64,000 nt of DNA from Roseobacter cerasinus (GTDB taxonomy: Bacteria; Pseudomonadota; Alphaproteobacteria; Rhodobacterales; Rhodobacteraceae), in assembly GCF_009811755.1 (NCBI RefSeq), contig NZ_BLIV01000005.1:1-64000 (forward strand), read 5' to 3'. Positions within the stretch are counted from its first letter, which is position 1. Each line of letters opens with the position of its first letter. The notes beneath the pieces were generated by a model. That model saw only the letters and a program-made list of their open reading frames with translations. It was not told the origin of the DNA and did no database searches. Positions 19,406 through 28,906 of the stretch are shown here, in pieces. Position numbers and translations under genes: made by a program.

Positions 19406-19777
19406 TACGGGGAGCGGACACGGTTCGCGCGACCAACTGCGCGACAACATGGTGTCGTTTGGGTGCATGCCGATTGGGCGTGTGTCGCGATCCAATATCC
19501 ACAACCAAAAGCCAATAATAACGATTGTTGCAGATAAGCGTCGAAAGACAAGGGAGTACGGGCAAGCATCCCGGGTCGTAAACAACGAAAAACAACCTTC
19601 TGCTACGACAGATGCCCAAAGGTCTTTCCGTCGACCATCGCACACACTGTCCTCGTCATCTAATGGCTATGAGCCCCGAGACTTAGATGATCAAAAAACA
19701 CGCCACTTCAACGGTCCAGAACTAGGCAAATCGTCCCAACACTTTTGACTTTCTGGCCCTGTCATTTCTAGATGCAG
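19406..19777. other. Gene-free spacer between lepA and flgI
   Basis: About 370 bases, lower in G+C than the flanks, between two convergent genes. Short open frames on both strands show no codon bias or ribosome binding site. I see no RNA gene or IS end. It may be a degraded remnant. Confidence 0.5.
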
Positions 19778-20881
19778 CTATCGAACTATGAACTCAGCGT
19801 GTAATGCCCCAGCGGCTTTGATACTTTTGAGGATGTCGATCATATCCCGGGGCGCAACGCCCAGAGCGTTAAGACCAGAAATCACTTCGGATAGCGAAGT
19901 TCCGGTTGGAACTTCGGCCAAACCAATTCCTGGCTCCTCTTCAATCTCAGCATTGGTCCTTGGAACGATGACAGTCTCACCCTCCGCAAAGGGATTGGGC
20001 TGCACGGCGATTGGTGCCTCCTGAATACGAAGGGTTAGATTGCCCTGTGACACGGCAACCCGTGAGATTCTCACATCCTCGCCCATCACGATCGTGCCAG
20101 ACCGCTGGTCAACCACGACTCGAGCCTTACGCTCAGGCTGGACCGAGATATTTTCGATACGGCCGAGCGCATGTGCAACAGACGCCATTCGGGTCTCAGG
20201 AATGTTTAGTTCGACGGTTCCAGAGTCCAACATGAAGGCCACGGAACGGCCAAAATCAGCATTGATCGCATCCTCAATGCGCGCTGCCGTGGTGAAATCA
20301 GCATCGCGGAGCGCAAGGCGCAGATTCGTGAGGCTTGATAGCTCAAACTCGATTTCACGTTCGACGCGTGCGCCCGACGGGATAACTCCAGCTGTTGGGA
20401 CTCCCTGAGTTACATTCGCGCCATCGCCTTGTGCGACGACACCGCCAGCAATAATTGTGCCCTGCGCCACCGCGTAGATTTGCCCATCTGCAGCGTTCAG
20501 CGGGGTCATGACCAAGGTACCACCCAGGAGACTATCAGCATCGCCAATCGCCGATACGGTTACATCAATCTGGCTTCCCGCCCGCGAAAATGGCGGTAAC
20601 GCTGCGGTAACCAGCACAGCTGCCACGTTCTGCGGTCTGAACTGTTCACCAGTGACATTCACTCCGAGCCGCTCAAGAATGTTCGACATGATGTCTTCGG
20701 TGAAGGGCGAATTCCTTAGCCCGTCACCTGTGCCATTCAACCCGACTACAAGGCCATAGCCGACCAAGTCGTTACCGCGCACCCCGTCAAATTCTACAAG
20801 ATCCTTGATCCTGACAGGGCCAGCGGTGGCTTGCAGAGCAAAAAGAAATATCGCACAGATTGCTATCCAGATAGATTTCAT
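19778..20881 (-). CDS. flgI: Flagellar P-ring protein FlgI
   Basis: It forms the periplasmic ring around the flagellar rod in the peptidoglycan layer. The protein is 367 residues with a Sec signal peptide (about 1-20) and the conserved RIKDLVEFDGVRGNDLVGYG start of the mature protein and VVDQRSGTIVMGEDVRIS block. It is the last gene of the motB-flgE-flgK-flgL-flgI operon, and its start overlaps the flgL stop by four bases. Confidence 0.96.
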   Translation of the reverse strand: MKSIWIAICAIFLFALQATAGPVRIKDLVEFDGVRGNDLVGYGLVVGLNGTGDGLRNSPFTEDIMSNILERLGVNVTGEQFRPQNVAAVLVTAALPPFSRAGSQIDVTVSAIGDADSLLGGTLVMTPLNAADGQIYAVAQGTIIAGGVVAQGDGANVTQGVPTAGVIPSGARVEREIEFELSSLTNLRLALRDADFTTAARIEDAINADFGRSVAFMLDSGTVELNIPETRMASVAHALGRIENISVQPERKARVVVDQRSGTIVMGEDVRISRVAVSQGNLTLRIQEAPIAVQPNPFAEGETVIVPRTNAEIEEEPGIGLAEVPTGTSLSEVISGLNALGVAPRDMIDILKSIKAAGALHAEFIVR

Positions 20882-21882
20882 AGGAAATTCACCAACCTCA
20901 GTTGCGAACTGCGTACTGTGACGGAGTAAAGGCTCTGGAGATGGAACTGCACACTTTCCAACTCGGTCGCCGTTTCGAAAGGGTCTGCGGCCAGAAGCGA
21001 ATTGCGCGCAAACGTCATGCTTGTTTCCTCCGCCTCATTTCGTGCCGATATTAACTCGATGCGCTCCTCGACAAAGCCGATATTGGCCCGCAGACTGGTG
21101 ATTCGGTCCTGATTTGATTGCAAACCAATCCCCGTAAGACCAAAAAGTTCGGCTTGATCTTTTACATCGAATCCCAATGCCGCATCATCTCCCAACGCTG
21201 CAACTGTAACATTCAACAGCAGATCCTTGATCGCGTCATCGTTGGCACGAACATCAAGCGACACGCGCTCCGTATCCGACAACGAAAAAGGGGCAAGTGC
21301 AGTATTCGAGCCGGAATAAGCCAGAGCGTCGAAACCCGCAGGATCGGCAAACCAATTTGCCGCAGCAGTCATGGCATCCTCAGGGGTCGGTTGACCGGCA
21401 ACAACCGCACGTACTAGCCCTATGAGGGTCTCTCCATCTGGAAGCGGAGCGTCGTTCGTCGCCGTTCCCGCAAAAAGACTCCGACCGGCAACGTCATCAT
21501 TCAAAGCGCTGATTATGCTATCCAGTTGTGCGCGCGCGTTCTCGGACGGGTTCCCGGAATTCACGCCGACAGATCCTCCGCTGGCCAGAAGAAGATCGAT
21601 CCCCAATGCGCTGCCGGTATCTTGGACGCGCGCAAGCGACTCCTGCATGGTGGCTGTCAGATAGGCTGCTTCGGTATTGGCCACCGAGTAACCTTCAAGA
21701 ACTTCGAGGGAACGCTCAAGACCGGTCAAGTAGTTGTGGTTGCCCGCTAGAACCTGCCTGACATCGGAGACCTTTCCGCTTGAAAGCTCATCATTCAAGC
21801 GGTTGAGATCCTGTCTCAACGCAACGCTACGCCGTTGAAGCATAAAGGACTGCGCCAGATCGCCCAGAGAAGTCGATTTCAT
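20878..21882 (-). CDS. flgL: Flagellar hook-filament junction protein FlgL
   Basis: A flagellin-like protein of 334 residues that joins FlgK to the filament. The N-terminal helix (QRRSVALRQDLNRLNDELSS) and the C-terminal LQSLYSVTVRSSQLRLVNFL helix are the coiled-coil pairs of the flagellin superfamily. Place in the operon directly after flgK (2-base gap) supports FlgL over flagellin. It overlaps flgI by four bases. Confidence 0.88.
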   Translation of the reverse strand: MKSTSLGDLAQSFMLQRRSVALRQDLNRLNDELSSGKVSDVRQVLAGNHNYLTGLERSLEVLEGYSVANTEAAYLTATMQESLARVQDTGSALGIDLLLASGGSVGVNSGNPSENARAQLDSIISALNDDVAGRSLFAGTATNDAPLPDGETLIGLVRAVVAGQPTPEDAMTAAANWFADPAGFDALAYSGSNTALAPFSLSDTERVSLDVRANDDAIKDLLLNVTVAALGDDAALGFDVKDQAELFGLTGIGLQSNQDRITSLRANIGFVEERIELISARNEAEETSMTFARNSLLAADPFETATELESVQFHLQSLYSVTVRSSQLRLVNFL

Positions 21883-21884
21883 TT

Positions 21885-23330
21885 CTATATCCTCAGGAGA
21901 GTTTGCATCATCTCGTCCGCCGCCTCGATCATGCGCGCATTGGCGGCATAGGTTTGCTCGACCAGAAGAAGCCGTTGCAGCTCCTGGTCTGTATCGACCC
22001 CCTCAGCCATCACCAATTGCGTCAGCTCATCGAACTGGGTTGAGGCAAAGGTCTGAGTTTGTTCGGCTTGCGCACGATCGGCACCAAGTTGAGATGTCAA
22101 AACCGAAGCAAGGTTGATCATGGAAAACGCACCGGTGCCAAAGCCACCAGAGGCTGGGACCCGCTGCGCAGTGAGCGTTTCAGACAACGCCTGCAATTGG
22201 CGGGAGTCGCCGACATCCCCCGGGACAACCGCGTTGATCCCGTCACGGAGGCGCCAGGAGAAACCACCCTGGCGGTCGTCGATCGCAGCGTTAATCTGCA
22301 ATCTTTCGGAAAGGCCCACTTCGTTCAGCGGGTCAAAAGCGGCGCCGGAATCGGTGAATATGCCCGGATCGCCGGCGACCAGCGTTGGGTCAACTGCTGG
22401 ATCCTGGAAGCGCTCCACCAGATCCCGGGCGAGCGCGTCAAGTTGCGTTTGGGCCTCAACACCCAGTTCGTCCCGGATCTCGAACTGAGCGCCAAGCGAT
22501 CCCCCCCCCAAGGTGCCCCGCTCACTGTTGGTTAGCGCCGGAAACCCGCTGATGGTGAGTCCGGAGAGGTGGCCTCCCGCTAAGCTCATATAGGGTGTCA
22601 CCTGGTTGACGGCACTGAATTCGATTTCCGCTACGCCACCGTCGAGCAAGGTTGCACCTCCGGTGGAAAACAGGGCGATTTGACCATTGTCGCGTGGTAT
22701 CGAGCGCACTGGAACAATCGCGCTGATCTCGTCAACCAAGGCCTGTCGGTTGTCCTGAAGCGCGGAGGTGTCACCCCCCAGAATCGTCGTTTTGGTGATC
22801 TGCCGATTCAACTCCTTGACGCTGTCCAAGGCGTTGGTCAGTTTATTGATTTGCAGATCAATGTTCCGATCCGCTTCGCTGCGCGCCTCTTGGATGCTTC
22901 GGGAGGCAGACGAGATCAGTGTGGCCAGGTCCCTTGCAGCATTAACCGTGGCATCGAGCCGTTCCGGCGCGTCGGGGCGACTTGTTGCGACGACCAAAGC
23001 GCTTTCAAACTCCGCAATCCGAGCCGACAACGAGTTGGGATCATCGGGGATACCGAGGACGTCCTCATATTTTGTGAGAAATTGCGCGCGGTCGCTGGCA
23101 TTGTTGAAGGCCGCCTCAGCGAGACCGCGATCCCCCAGGAGGGCGGGATTGACGTTGCGGACGATGGCGTCGATGTTTACGCCACCGATCTGCGATGACG
23201 ACAGCGCGACAGTTCGCACACCATAGCCCGGCGTCATCGCGTTTGCGATATTGGCCGAAATGGTTTGCGACGTACGGCCCGCCGCGCGGAGCCCTGTCAT
23301 GGCATTCGACAATGCGGATGAAATCGTCAT
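21885..23330 (-). CDS. flgK: Flagellar hook-associated protein FlgK
   Basis: The protein is 481 residues, somewhat short for the family, as is common in alphaproteobacteria. The N-terminal rod-protein motif SANIANAMTPGYGVRTVALS and the C-terminal EQTYAANARMIEAADEMMQT are clear. It is the first hook-filament junction protein and is exported through the flagellar type III apparatus without a signal peptide. It lies between flgE and flgL. Confidence 0.94.
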   Translation of the reverse strand: MTISSALSNAMTGLRAAGRTSQTISANIANAMTPGYGVRTVALSSSQIGGVNIDAIVRNVNPALLGDRGLAEAAFNNASDRAQFLTKYEDVLGIPDDPNSLSARIAEFESALVVATSRPDAPERLDATVNAARDLATLISSASRSIQEARSEADRNIDLQINKLTNALDSVKELNRQITKTTILGGDTSALQDNRQALVDEISAIVPVRSIPRDNGQIALFSTGGATLLDGGVAEIEFSAVNQVTPYMSLAGGHLSGLTISGFPALTNSERGTLGGGSLGAQFEIRDELGVEAQTQLDALARDLVERFQDPAVDPTLVAGDPGIFTDSGAAFDPLNEVGLSERLQINAAIDDRQGGFSWRLRDGINAVVPGDVGDSRQLQALSETLTAQRVPASGGFGTGAFSMINLASVLTSQLGADRAQAEQTQTFASTQFDELTQLVMAEGVDTDQELQRLLLVEQTYAANARMIEAADEMMQTLLRI

Positions 23331-23371
23331 ATCCTGCCCTCTCTTTGGGTCAACTTGTTACCAGACCAGTC

Positions 23372-24700
23372 CTACCGTTTGATGTTGGTTGTCTCCTGCA
23401 ACATCTCATCAACGGTTTGGATGACCTTGGCGTTGGACGAATACGCCCGTTGCGTTTGGATCATGTCGGTCAGTTCGCCCGCAACGTCGGTGGCTGACCC
23501 TTCACGTGCGAAGGCCACAACGTCGCCGGTGGGCCCGTCCCCGGCATCCCACAGGAAGAAGTCCCCGCTGGCGCGCGACGTCAGGTAAGTCTGATTGTCA
23601 AAGGACTGCAGCCCGTTCGGGTTAGGCACACCCACTACCGGGATCTGATAGATTGTGCGGATCTCGCCTGTATCGAATGTGGCACGCACAAAGCCATTCA
23701 CATCGACATCAAGGCCCACGAAGTTGCCGATCGCAGAGCCGTCTTTGGTTGTTCCGGCAGCCGTAAAGTCAAAAGACACCTGCGTCAGGTTGGTGTCGCC
23801 AATGTCACCCATATCAATTTCAATAGGGCCGCGAGCGGCATTGACCGTAATAATCCCGTTGTTGAACGCAGGGCTGGGTCCAGCTGGCGCAACGGTTGCG
23901 ATTGGCGTCACAGACGCGAGGGTGCCTCCTGCCGTTGTGGTATCCGCGAACGTAAGCGTATAGCGCCCGATTTCGTCACCGGCCTGTGCGGAATCCGTCA
24001 GCACCATGGTCCATTCATTTGTCGCGGGGTCAGTCGGCAAGGCAGGAGGTGTCGGGATGAAGGAGATATTGATGCTCTGCGACGTGCCGAGGTTGTCGAA
24101 GTATTCGACCGTCGAGTTGTAGGTATTCGCGGGCGCGCCTGCTTCCGTCTCGGTCGCGGGCAGGTTGATACCCAGTGAGATGTTTTGGGTCGGGTTGCCG
24201 GCCAGTTGGGTGGTCTGAATACGCATCGGCTCCAAACCATCAGCTGTATTGCGCGGAAACAGCGGAATTGAGCCGTCAGGGTTCGCCGGCCACCCCATAA
24301 GGACAAGGCCGGATTCCGTTTTCAGGTACCCATTGGCGTCTGTCCGGAACGACCCTGTTGTGGTCAGGAACATCGACGCATCTGTTCCTGCGGTGTTGAC
24401 CTGCGCCTCTCTGGCGACAGGCAGCATGCCGCCGCCCCGGATCGCCAGATCCGTTGCATTGGACGTCCCGGTCAGCGTTCCACGCTCTTCAATCATGCGC
24501 ACCGTACTTGCGCGCACGCCACCGGCGGCATAAGAGCCACCGCCCGGCGACAGGACCATGGATTCAAAGTCCGTCTGCACCCGCTTGTAGCCTGCGGTGG
24601 AGGAATTCGCGATGTTGTCCGAAATGGAGGCCAACCGCTGTGCATTGGTTTGCAAACCTGCGACACCTGCATTGAGCGAGGAGGAAATTGACATGGGCAC
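23372..24700 (-). CDS. flgE: Flagellar hook protein FlgE
   Basis: The hook subunit, 442 residues. The N-terminus has the rod/hook motif RLASISDNIANSSTAGYKRV, and the C-terminus has the expected AYSSNAKVIQTVDEMLQETT. The central variable domain is rich in Thr, Gly and Asn, as in hook proteins. flgK follows after 41 bases and motB precedes by 105 bases. Confidence 0.94.
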   Translation of the reverse strand: MPMSISSSLNAGVAGLQTNAQRLASISDNIANSSTAGYKRVQTDFESMVLSPGGGSYAAGGVRASTVRMIEERGTLTGTSNATDLAIRGGGMLPVAREAQVNTAGTDASMFLTTTGSFRTDANGYLKTESGLVLMGWPANPDGSIPLFPRNTADGLEPMRIQTTQLAGNPTQNISLGINLPATETEAGAPANTYNSTVEYFDNLGTSQSINISFIPTPPALPTDPATNEWTMVLTDSAQAGDEIGRYTLTFADTTTAGGTLASVTPIATVAPAGPSPAFNNGIITVNAARGPIEIDMGDIGDTNLTQVSFDFTAAGTTKDGSAIGNFVGLDVDVNGFVRATFDTGEIRTIYQIPVVGVPNPNGLQSFDNQTYLTSRASGDFFLWDAGDGPTGDVVAFAREGSATDVAGELTDMIQTQRAYSSNAKVIQTVDEMLQETTNIKR

Positions 24701-24805
24701 GCCTTTCTGAAGTGATCATCCACTGACCACCCAGATAGACGCCCGGGCTTAACACCGCGCTAACAGATAAAATCCGCCCTATTTCTGCCCCGTTTTCGTC
24801 ACAAT

Positions 24806-25639
24806 TCAGCGCAGCAGCACAATCTCCACCCTGTCATTGCGTGTGGCCATCGGGTTACGATGCACCGGCTCCCGGTCGGCGTGGCCTGTGACCCGCTGCA
24901 TGCGGTTCGACGGAATGTCATTGCCTTGCAGCATCAGCCGTGTGCGGGTGGCGCGCGCTGCGGAGCTGTCCCAAACCGGATTGTCTGCCAAAACGATTGG
25001 TCCTGCACGCACATGCCCGCCAATTGCGATGTCGTTTGTCACACTCTGACTGACCATGGCGACCATCTGCACCAGCGTCTCCATCAGCGGCGTCGGTACA
25101 TCGGTGTCATCAACAAACAGCGGTAGACCATTCAAAGCGAAAAGCTCGATCACCAGGCCCTCATCCGTAATCCGCGTCACAATATGCTGGAGCGCATTTT
25201 CCATGACGGTGCTCTCGCCGCCAAGCGCGGTCAGTTCGGCGATGATCTCTTCCAACTCATCACGCGTTGCGTCTTGTTCGCCGGAATCCTCATCGGTCCC
25301 GCTGTCCCCACGCGATTGCTGCTGCTGTGCCGCATAATTCGTGGTTGCACCCAGGCCGTTCTGCGGCAGCGTCTCCTCCGAGAAGATACTCTCACCGCCA
25401 AACGCACCATCCCCGCCACCGGAGACGCGGTTCACCGGAATGGTGGGCGAGAAGTAATCCGCCAGCCCTTTGCGTTGCTGTTCTGTTGTCGCATTCAACA
25501 GCCACATCATCATGAAGAACGCCATCATCGCTGTCACGAAGTCCGCATAAGCGACCTTCCAGGCGCCACCATGGTGGCCGCCGGCAATGATTTTCTTCCG
25601 TTTGATGATGACTGGTGCCAGATTGCTCTGCGCAGCCAT
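24806..25639 (-). CDS. motB: Flagellar motor stator protein MotB
   Basis: A 277-residue protein with a cytoplasmic basic start, one transmembrane helix (about 28-50) carrying the proton-binding aspartate in WKVAYADFVTAMMAF, a linker rich in Gly, Gln and Asp, and a C-terminal OmpA-like peptidoglycan-binding domain. It couples proton flow to flagellar rotation with MotA, which is not in the window. It heads the minus-strand flagellar operon here. Confidence 0.93.
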   Translation of the reverse strand: MAAQSNLAPVIIKRKKIIAGGHHGGAWKVAYADFVTAMMAFFMMMWLLNATTEQQRKGLADYFSPTIPVNRVSGGGDGAFGGESIFSEETLPQNGLGATTNYAAQQQQSRGDSGTDEDSGEQDATRDELEEIIAELTALGGESTVMENALQHIVTRITDEGLVIELFALNGLPLFVDDTDVPTPLMETLVQMVAMVSQSVTNDIAIGGHVRAGPIVLADNPVWDSSAARATRTRLMLQGNDIPSNRMQRVTGHADREPVHRNPMATRNDRVEIVLLR

Positions 25640-25772
25640 AACTCACCACTCTCATTTTCACCCGACATTGGAGATAGCGCAGAAGGTCTTTCCACCGTCT
25701 TAATGCCAGCCGAGTTTTTCTGCCCTGTCACTATCGCCTGCCTGGGCCCAGATGGAGCGGAAGGAGGCTTTC

Positions 25773-25926
25773 ATGTCTGCGACCATCACCGACAGCTCCT
25801 ATTCCTGGATCAGACAGCTGCTGACCCTGGCCATTGCCGTGGTCGTCAATGTGGGCATGTGGTCCATCATCGTGATCATGCCCGCCGTCCAGGCGGAGTT
25901 CGGCGTGGACCGGGCTGAAGCGTCCA
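25773..25926 (+). pseudogene. MFS transporter, N-terminal fragment
   Basis: About 51 codons starting MSATITDSSYSWIRQLLTLA, with a first membrane helix containing VVVNVGMWSIIVIMPAVQ and then EFGVDRAEASM. This matches the start of a major facilitator transporter of the MFS_1 type. After about 25926 the frame enters IS sequence and stops at 25962-25964. A good GGAAGGAGG ribosome binding site remains. The rest of the gene is absent from the window. Confidence 0.7.
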
Positions 25927-25967
25927 TGGGTATTCCCCCAATTTTTGGAGGGGTGCTTCAGTAGAAT

Positions 25968-26458
25968 CTAAGCTGCTTTCAGTTTTTGCATCGGAGTAAT
26001 GCCTCCGATGCCCATGTTTGGCCTTTCGTTGTTGTAAGTCCAGAGCCAACGGGTGGCGTGGTCTTGGACCTCCGCGATGCTGGTGAAGTGATATCGCCCC
26101 AACCATTCGGTGCGAATGGTCCCGTTGTATCGCTAGACATAGGCGTTCTGCTGGGGCTTGCCCGGTTGGATATAGATCAAACCGGGCCCTGCGTTCTCCG
26201 CCCAATTCTGGAGCCTGGCACTGACGTATTCGGGGCCATTTTCCACGCGAATGGCCAACGGCTTCCCGCGCCATGCAATGATCTGGTTCAACATCCGAAC
26301 CACGCGTTCTGACGGCAGTGAGACGTCGACCTCAATGGCCAGCCCTTCAGCGGCTCTGCAGAACGCCTCGATCCATTCCTTATCGGCGGGCTCCCCAAGC
26401 TCCGTGTGCCGCTGGATCGTCCCCTTCGAACACCAGATGCCCGAGCCATCATCAGACG
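25968..26458 (-). pseudogene. IS3-family transposase OrfB, C-terminal remnant
   Basis: The minus strand encodes GLAIEVDVSLPSERVVRMLN, RVENGPEYVSARLQNWAENA, YIQPGKPQQNAYV, then an in-frame TAG where a catalytic Glu codon is expected, and ends WTYNNERPNMGIGGITP before a TAG at 25968-25970. These are the DDE integrase-core motifs of IS3-type transposases. The catalytic residue lost to the stop and the missing N-terminus make it dead. It interrupts the MFS gene. Confidence 0.8.
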
Positions 26459-26460
26459 CC

Positions 26461-26655
26461 TTGCCTGCAGCTTGGTCGCTTGTCCTAGCATTGCTCTTAT
26501 GGGGATTTCTTCTGGGCTTTGCAGTAGACGATCTAACTAGCGATGGCCTCGCGTTCTATCTTGCGTCCGCCATGATCCTGATCTGGTCCATGGCAACCAG
26601 TTACGCAGCTCTGCTCGTCTTGGTGATGTTTGTCATCACCAAGTTTCGAGGATAG
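26461..26655 (+). CDS. Membrane protein fragment, two predicted helices
   Basis: An open frame continuing out of the IS remnant encodes two hydrophobic helices (LVLALLLWGFLLGFAVDD and a second around SMATSYAALLVLVMFVITKF). The frame has no good start; the TTG at 26461 is only a possibility. It is probably the 3' end of a native membrane protein cut by the IS, but not obviously the same gene as the MFS fragment. Confidence 0.35.
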   Translation: MPAAWSLVLALLLWGFLLGFAVDDLTSDGLAFYLASAMILIWSMATSYAALLVLVMFVITKFRG

Positions 26656-26695
26656 CTGCTGATGAATTCCACAATTCCAATCGGTCAACCACCTC

Positions 26696-26745
26696 AAAAC
26701 CCATCTGGACATCGCCCCCCATGAGGCAGGGGGAAGATGGGTTTT
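26696..26745. terminator. Strong hairpin, possible two-way terminator
   Basis: AAAACCCATCT (26696-26706) pairs perfectly with AGATGGGTTTT (26735-26745), and a CCCCC/GGGGG pair lies inside. The A-run before and T-run after the stem fit a terminator that works in both directions. It lies between the membrane fragment and the coiled-coil gene. Confidence 0.65.
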
Positions 26746-26855
26746 GTGCCGCCCATGGGGCGGCTGGCAAGGATCGGTACGGTCCGCGCAGGCGCAGCCG
26801 GAGTGGGTTCGAAGGGATACCCTCGACCACTCTTTTGGAAGACGCCGCAGGCAGG

Positions 26856-27401
26856 ATGAGAAAAAGCGCGCACATCAAGTGGGCCGAACGCGGAAAGCGC
26901 AAGCAAAGCGATGATCCAGACAGGCTGTCGCCCGAGGCATACGCCGCTCATCAAGAAGAGAGGAAGCTTCAAGCAGAGGTTGAGCGACAACTAGACGGAG
27001 GGGTTCCGGGAGATGACGCTGATCACCCTCTTTCAGAAACAGCGACTAAGCTGATTGAGCGTGCTGGCACAAAAGCCGAACAGGCGGCGCGAGCCTCATC
27101 TGAGCACATAACGGAAGCTGCGCAAGCCAATGCCGAGGCCTTTATGGATCGCGTCATTTCAGGTGCCGTTGAGGATGCAGAAGCGATCACGCAGTCTATG
27201 CTCTCATCCGATGCGGTAGAATTCGCACGTCTGCGGGCAGAAAACGCAGCCCTTAAGACCGAAGTACTGCGGCAGGGACGCATGATCAAATTGTTGTCTA
27301 AAGTGTTGCGCGCAGTGTTACCTGAAACCTTGTGCATCAAGGTAAAGCAGGTTTTCGAGCGAGAATGGAGCCAGCTTTCAGGACGGCCCGATACACCGTA
27401 G
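26856..27401 (+). CDS. Coiled-coil protein of unknown function (181 aa)
   Basis: I do not recognise a family. From the ATG at 26856 the protein begins with a basic stretch (MRKSAHIKWAERGKRKQS) and then long alanine/glutamate-rich helices, with LRAENAALKTEVLRQG as a clear coiled coil near residue 125, and ends in a hydrophobic-basic helix. Its last codons lie at the junction with the RTX-type gene on the opposite strand, and its 3' half lies antisense to the false C-terminus of that gene. It probably came in with the rearrangement that truncated the RTX gene. Confidence 0.5.
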   Translation: MRKSAHIKWAERGKRKQSDDPDRLSPEAYAAHQEERKLQAEVERQLDGGVPGDDADHPLSETATKLIERAGTKAEQAARASSEHITEAAQANAEAFMDRVISGAVEDAEAITQSMLSSDAVEFARLRAENAALKTEVLRQGRMIKLLSKVLRAVLPETLCIKVKQVFEREWSQLSGRPDTP

Positions 27402-28906
27402 ATTTGGATCAGATCACCTTCCGCCGCATCGAAATCAATGATCGTGTCGGTTCCTGTGTTGGGTTTGAAGACGAACACGTCGGCGCCGCTGCCGCCGGTC
27501 AAGGTGTCTGTGCCTGCATCGCCTGTGAGGGTGTCGTTGCCAGCCCCGCCCAGTAGCAGATCATCGCCACTTCCGCCGTAAGTAACATCATCGCCATCAG
27601 CGGAATTGACGGTGTCGTCACCGGCGCCTGCAAGTATGAAGTCGTTAGTTGTGGAAACAGTGTCTCCCTCTGCGTCCAAATATGTACCGTCGATGATATC
27701 ATTGCCAGACGTGCCGGAGATGACATCCTGGGAACCGAATACTGCTGGTGGAGGTGCATCGATGTATTCTCTGTAGATGGGGAAATCGGCGGAGGTGTAG
27801 TCTCCCCAGGTGACGATGAGGCGAACGTCGGGTGCTTGATCGAGGTCTGGCGTGTCGTCCCTGCTGTTCTGGATGACGTGGGCGGCGGTGAGAGCGGAAC
27901 CGTCGATGCCGAAGGATTGCACGTGAATGGTGCCGTCTATGACATCAATCCAGAGGAGTGCAAAGCCGCCATCATTGAGACCAACAGATGTTACACTTTT
28001 GAAAATCGGGGCCTGAAAGCCATCGGTCTGCAGTCTCGTCTCTTCGCCGACCGTTGCGCCATCAGCGGCGTAGCGCTGCAGGAAAAAGCCGTTTTGTGCG
28101 GGGTCGAAGGCGCCGTTGTTGTCAATAGACGCCCAGATCCCAATGAACCCGCCGTCTTCGGTGCTGATAATCTCGGGAAAGAACTGGATATCTGCGGTCG
28201 TGGAGTTGACGTGGAACTCTGATCCTACGGCTTGGCCGGTGGCATCATAGCGTTGCGCATAGATCCCGCTTTGGTGATCTCCACCCCATAGACCATCGTT
28301 GGCATTCCACATCACGACGAAGCCGCCATCGGCGAGCCCTTCAATGGCATAGCCGCCGCTAATAGTTTGCGGATCATATTGATTGGCCTGCGTCTCGGAG
28401 CCAATCGGAGTGCCTGCCGCGTCGTAGAGCTGGAAGAACACGCCCGCCGATCCAAAGCCAGGGTTCCCGGCCTGACTGGTCCCACTCCAGAGCACTACGA
28501 AACCGCCGTTTGGTAGGGCTGTGATCTCGGGGAGCGTCTGATCGTCCAGTGTTGTGGAGTTGACCACAAACTCACTGCCCAAGGGCGCACCGGTGGCATC
28601 AAGACGCTGTGCGTAGATGCCGTCTTTATCGCCATCATTGCCACTGCGATCCTCCCAGACCACAACAAGCGACCCATCCGTGAGCGTCACAATGTCTGGT
28701 ACTGACTGACCGCCTGTGGTCGTGGTGTTGATCTGGTAGATCGCGCCAACAGGCTGACCTGCCGCATCATAGCGCTGCGCCCAGATGCCGGTCTGGTTCG
28801 CATCCGGTGAGGCCCAGACAAGCAGGCTACCGCCATCCGACAGCACCGTCGTCGCAGGGTCCTGCGCCGCAAGCACCGTAGGGATCAACTCTTCTGAATT
28901 TGACAT
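27023..28906 (-). CDS. RTX/hemolysin-type calcium-binding protein, C-terminus replaced
   Basis: The first ~505 residues (28906 down to about 27390) are native. Six or so repeats of a beta-propeller-like unit (GGFVVLWSGTS, GIYAQRYDATG, GSEFHVNSTT) are followed by calcium-binding nonapeptides (GGSGDDLLLGG, GAGNDTLTGDAG) and VFVFKPNTGTDTIIDFD. The frame then runs about 120 codons into foreign sequence antisense to the coiled-coil gene, with no RTX character. RTX proteins are exported by type I secretion through a C-terminal signal; that signal is lost here, so export is doubtful. No type I secretion genes are near. Confidence 0.7.
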   Translation of the reverse strand: MSNSEELIPTVLAAQDPATTVLSDGGSLLVWASPDANQTGIWAQRYDAAGQPVGAIYQINTTTTGGQSVPDIVTLTDGSLVVVWEDRSGNDGDKDGIYAQRLDATGAPLGSEFVVNSTTLDDQTLPEITALPNGGFVVLWSGTSQAGNPGFGSAGVFFQLYDAAGTPIGSETQANQYDPQTISGGYAIEGLADGGFVVMWNANDGLWGGDHQSGIYAQRYDATGQAVGSEFHVNSTTADIQFFPEIISTEDGGFIGIWASIDNNGAFDPAQNGFFLQRYAADGATVGEETRLQTDGFQAPIFKSVTSVGLNDGGFALLWIDVIDGTIHVQSFGIDGSALTAAHVIQNSRDDTPDLDQAPDVRLIVTWGDYTSADFPIYREYIDAPPPAVFGSQDVISGTSGNDIIDGTYLDAEGDTVSTTNDFILAGAGDDTVNSADGDDVTYGGSGDDLLLGGAGNDTLTGDAGTDTLTGGSGADVFVFKPNTGTDTIIDFDAAEGDLIQIYGVSGRPESWLHSRSKTCFTLMHKVSGNTARNTLDNNLIMRPCRSTSVLRAAFSARRRANSTASDESIDCVIASASSTAPEMTRSIKASALACAASVMCSDEARAACSAFVPARSISLVAVSERG

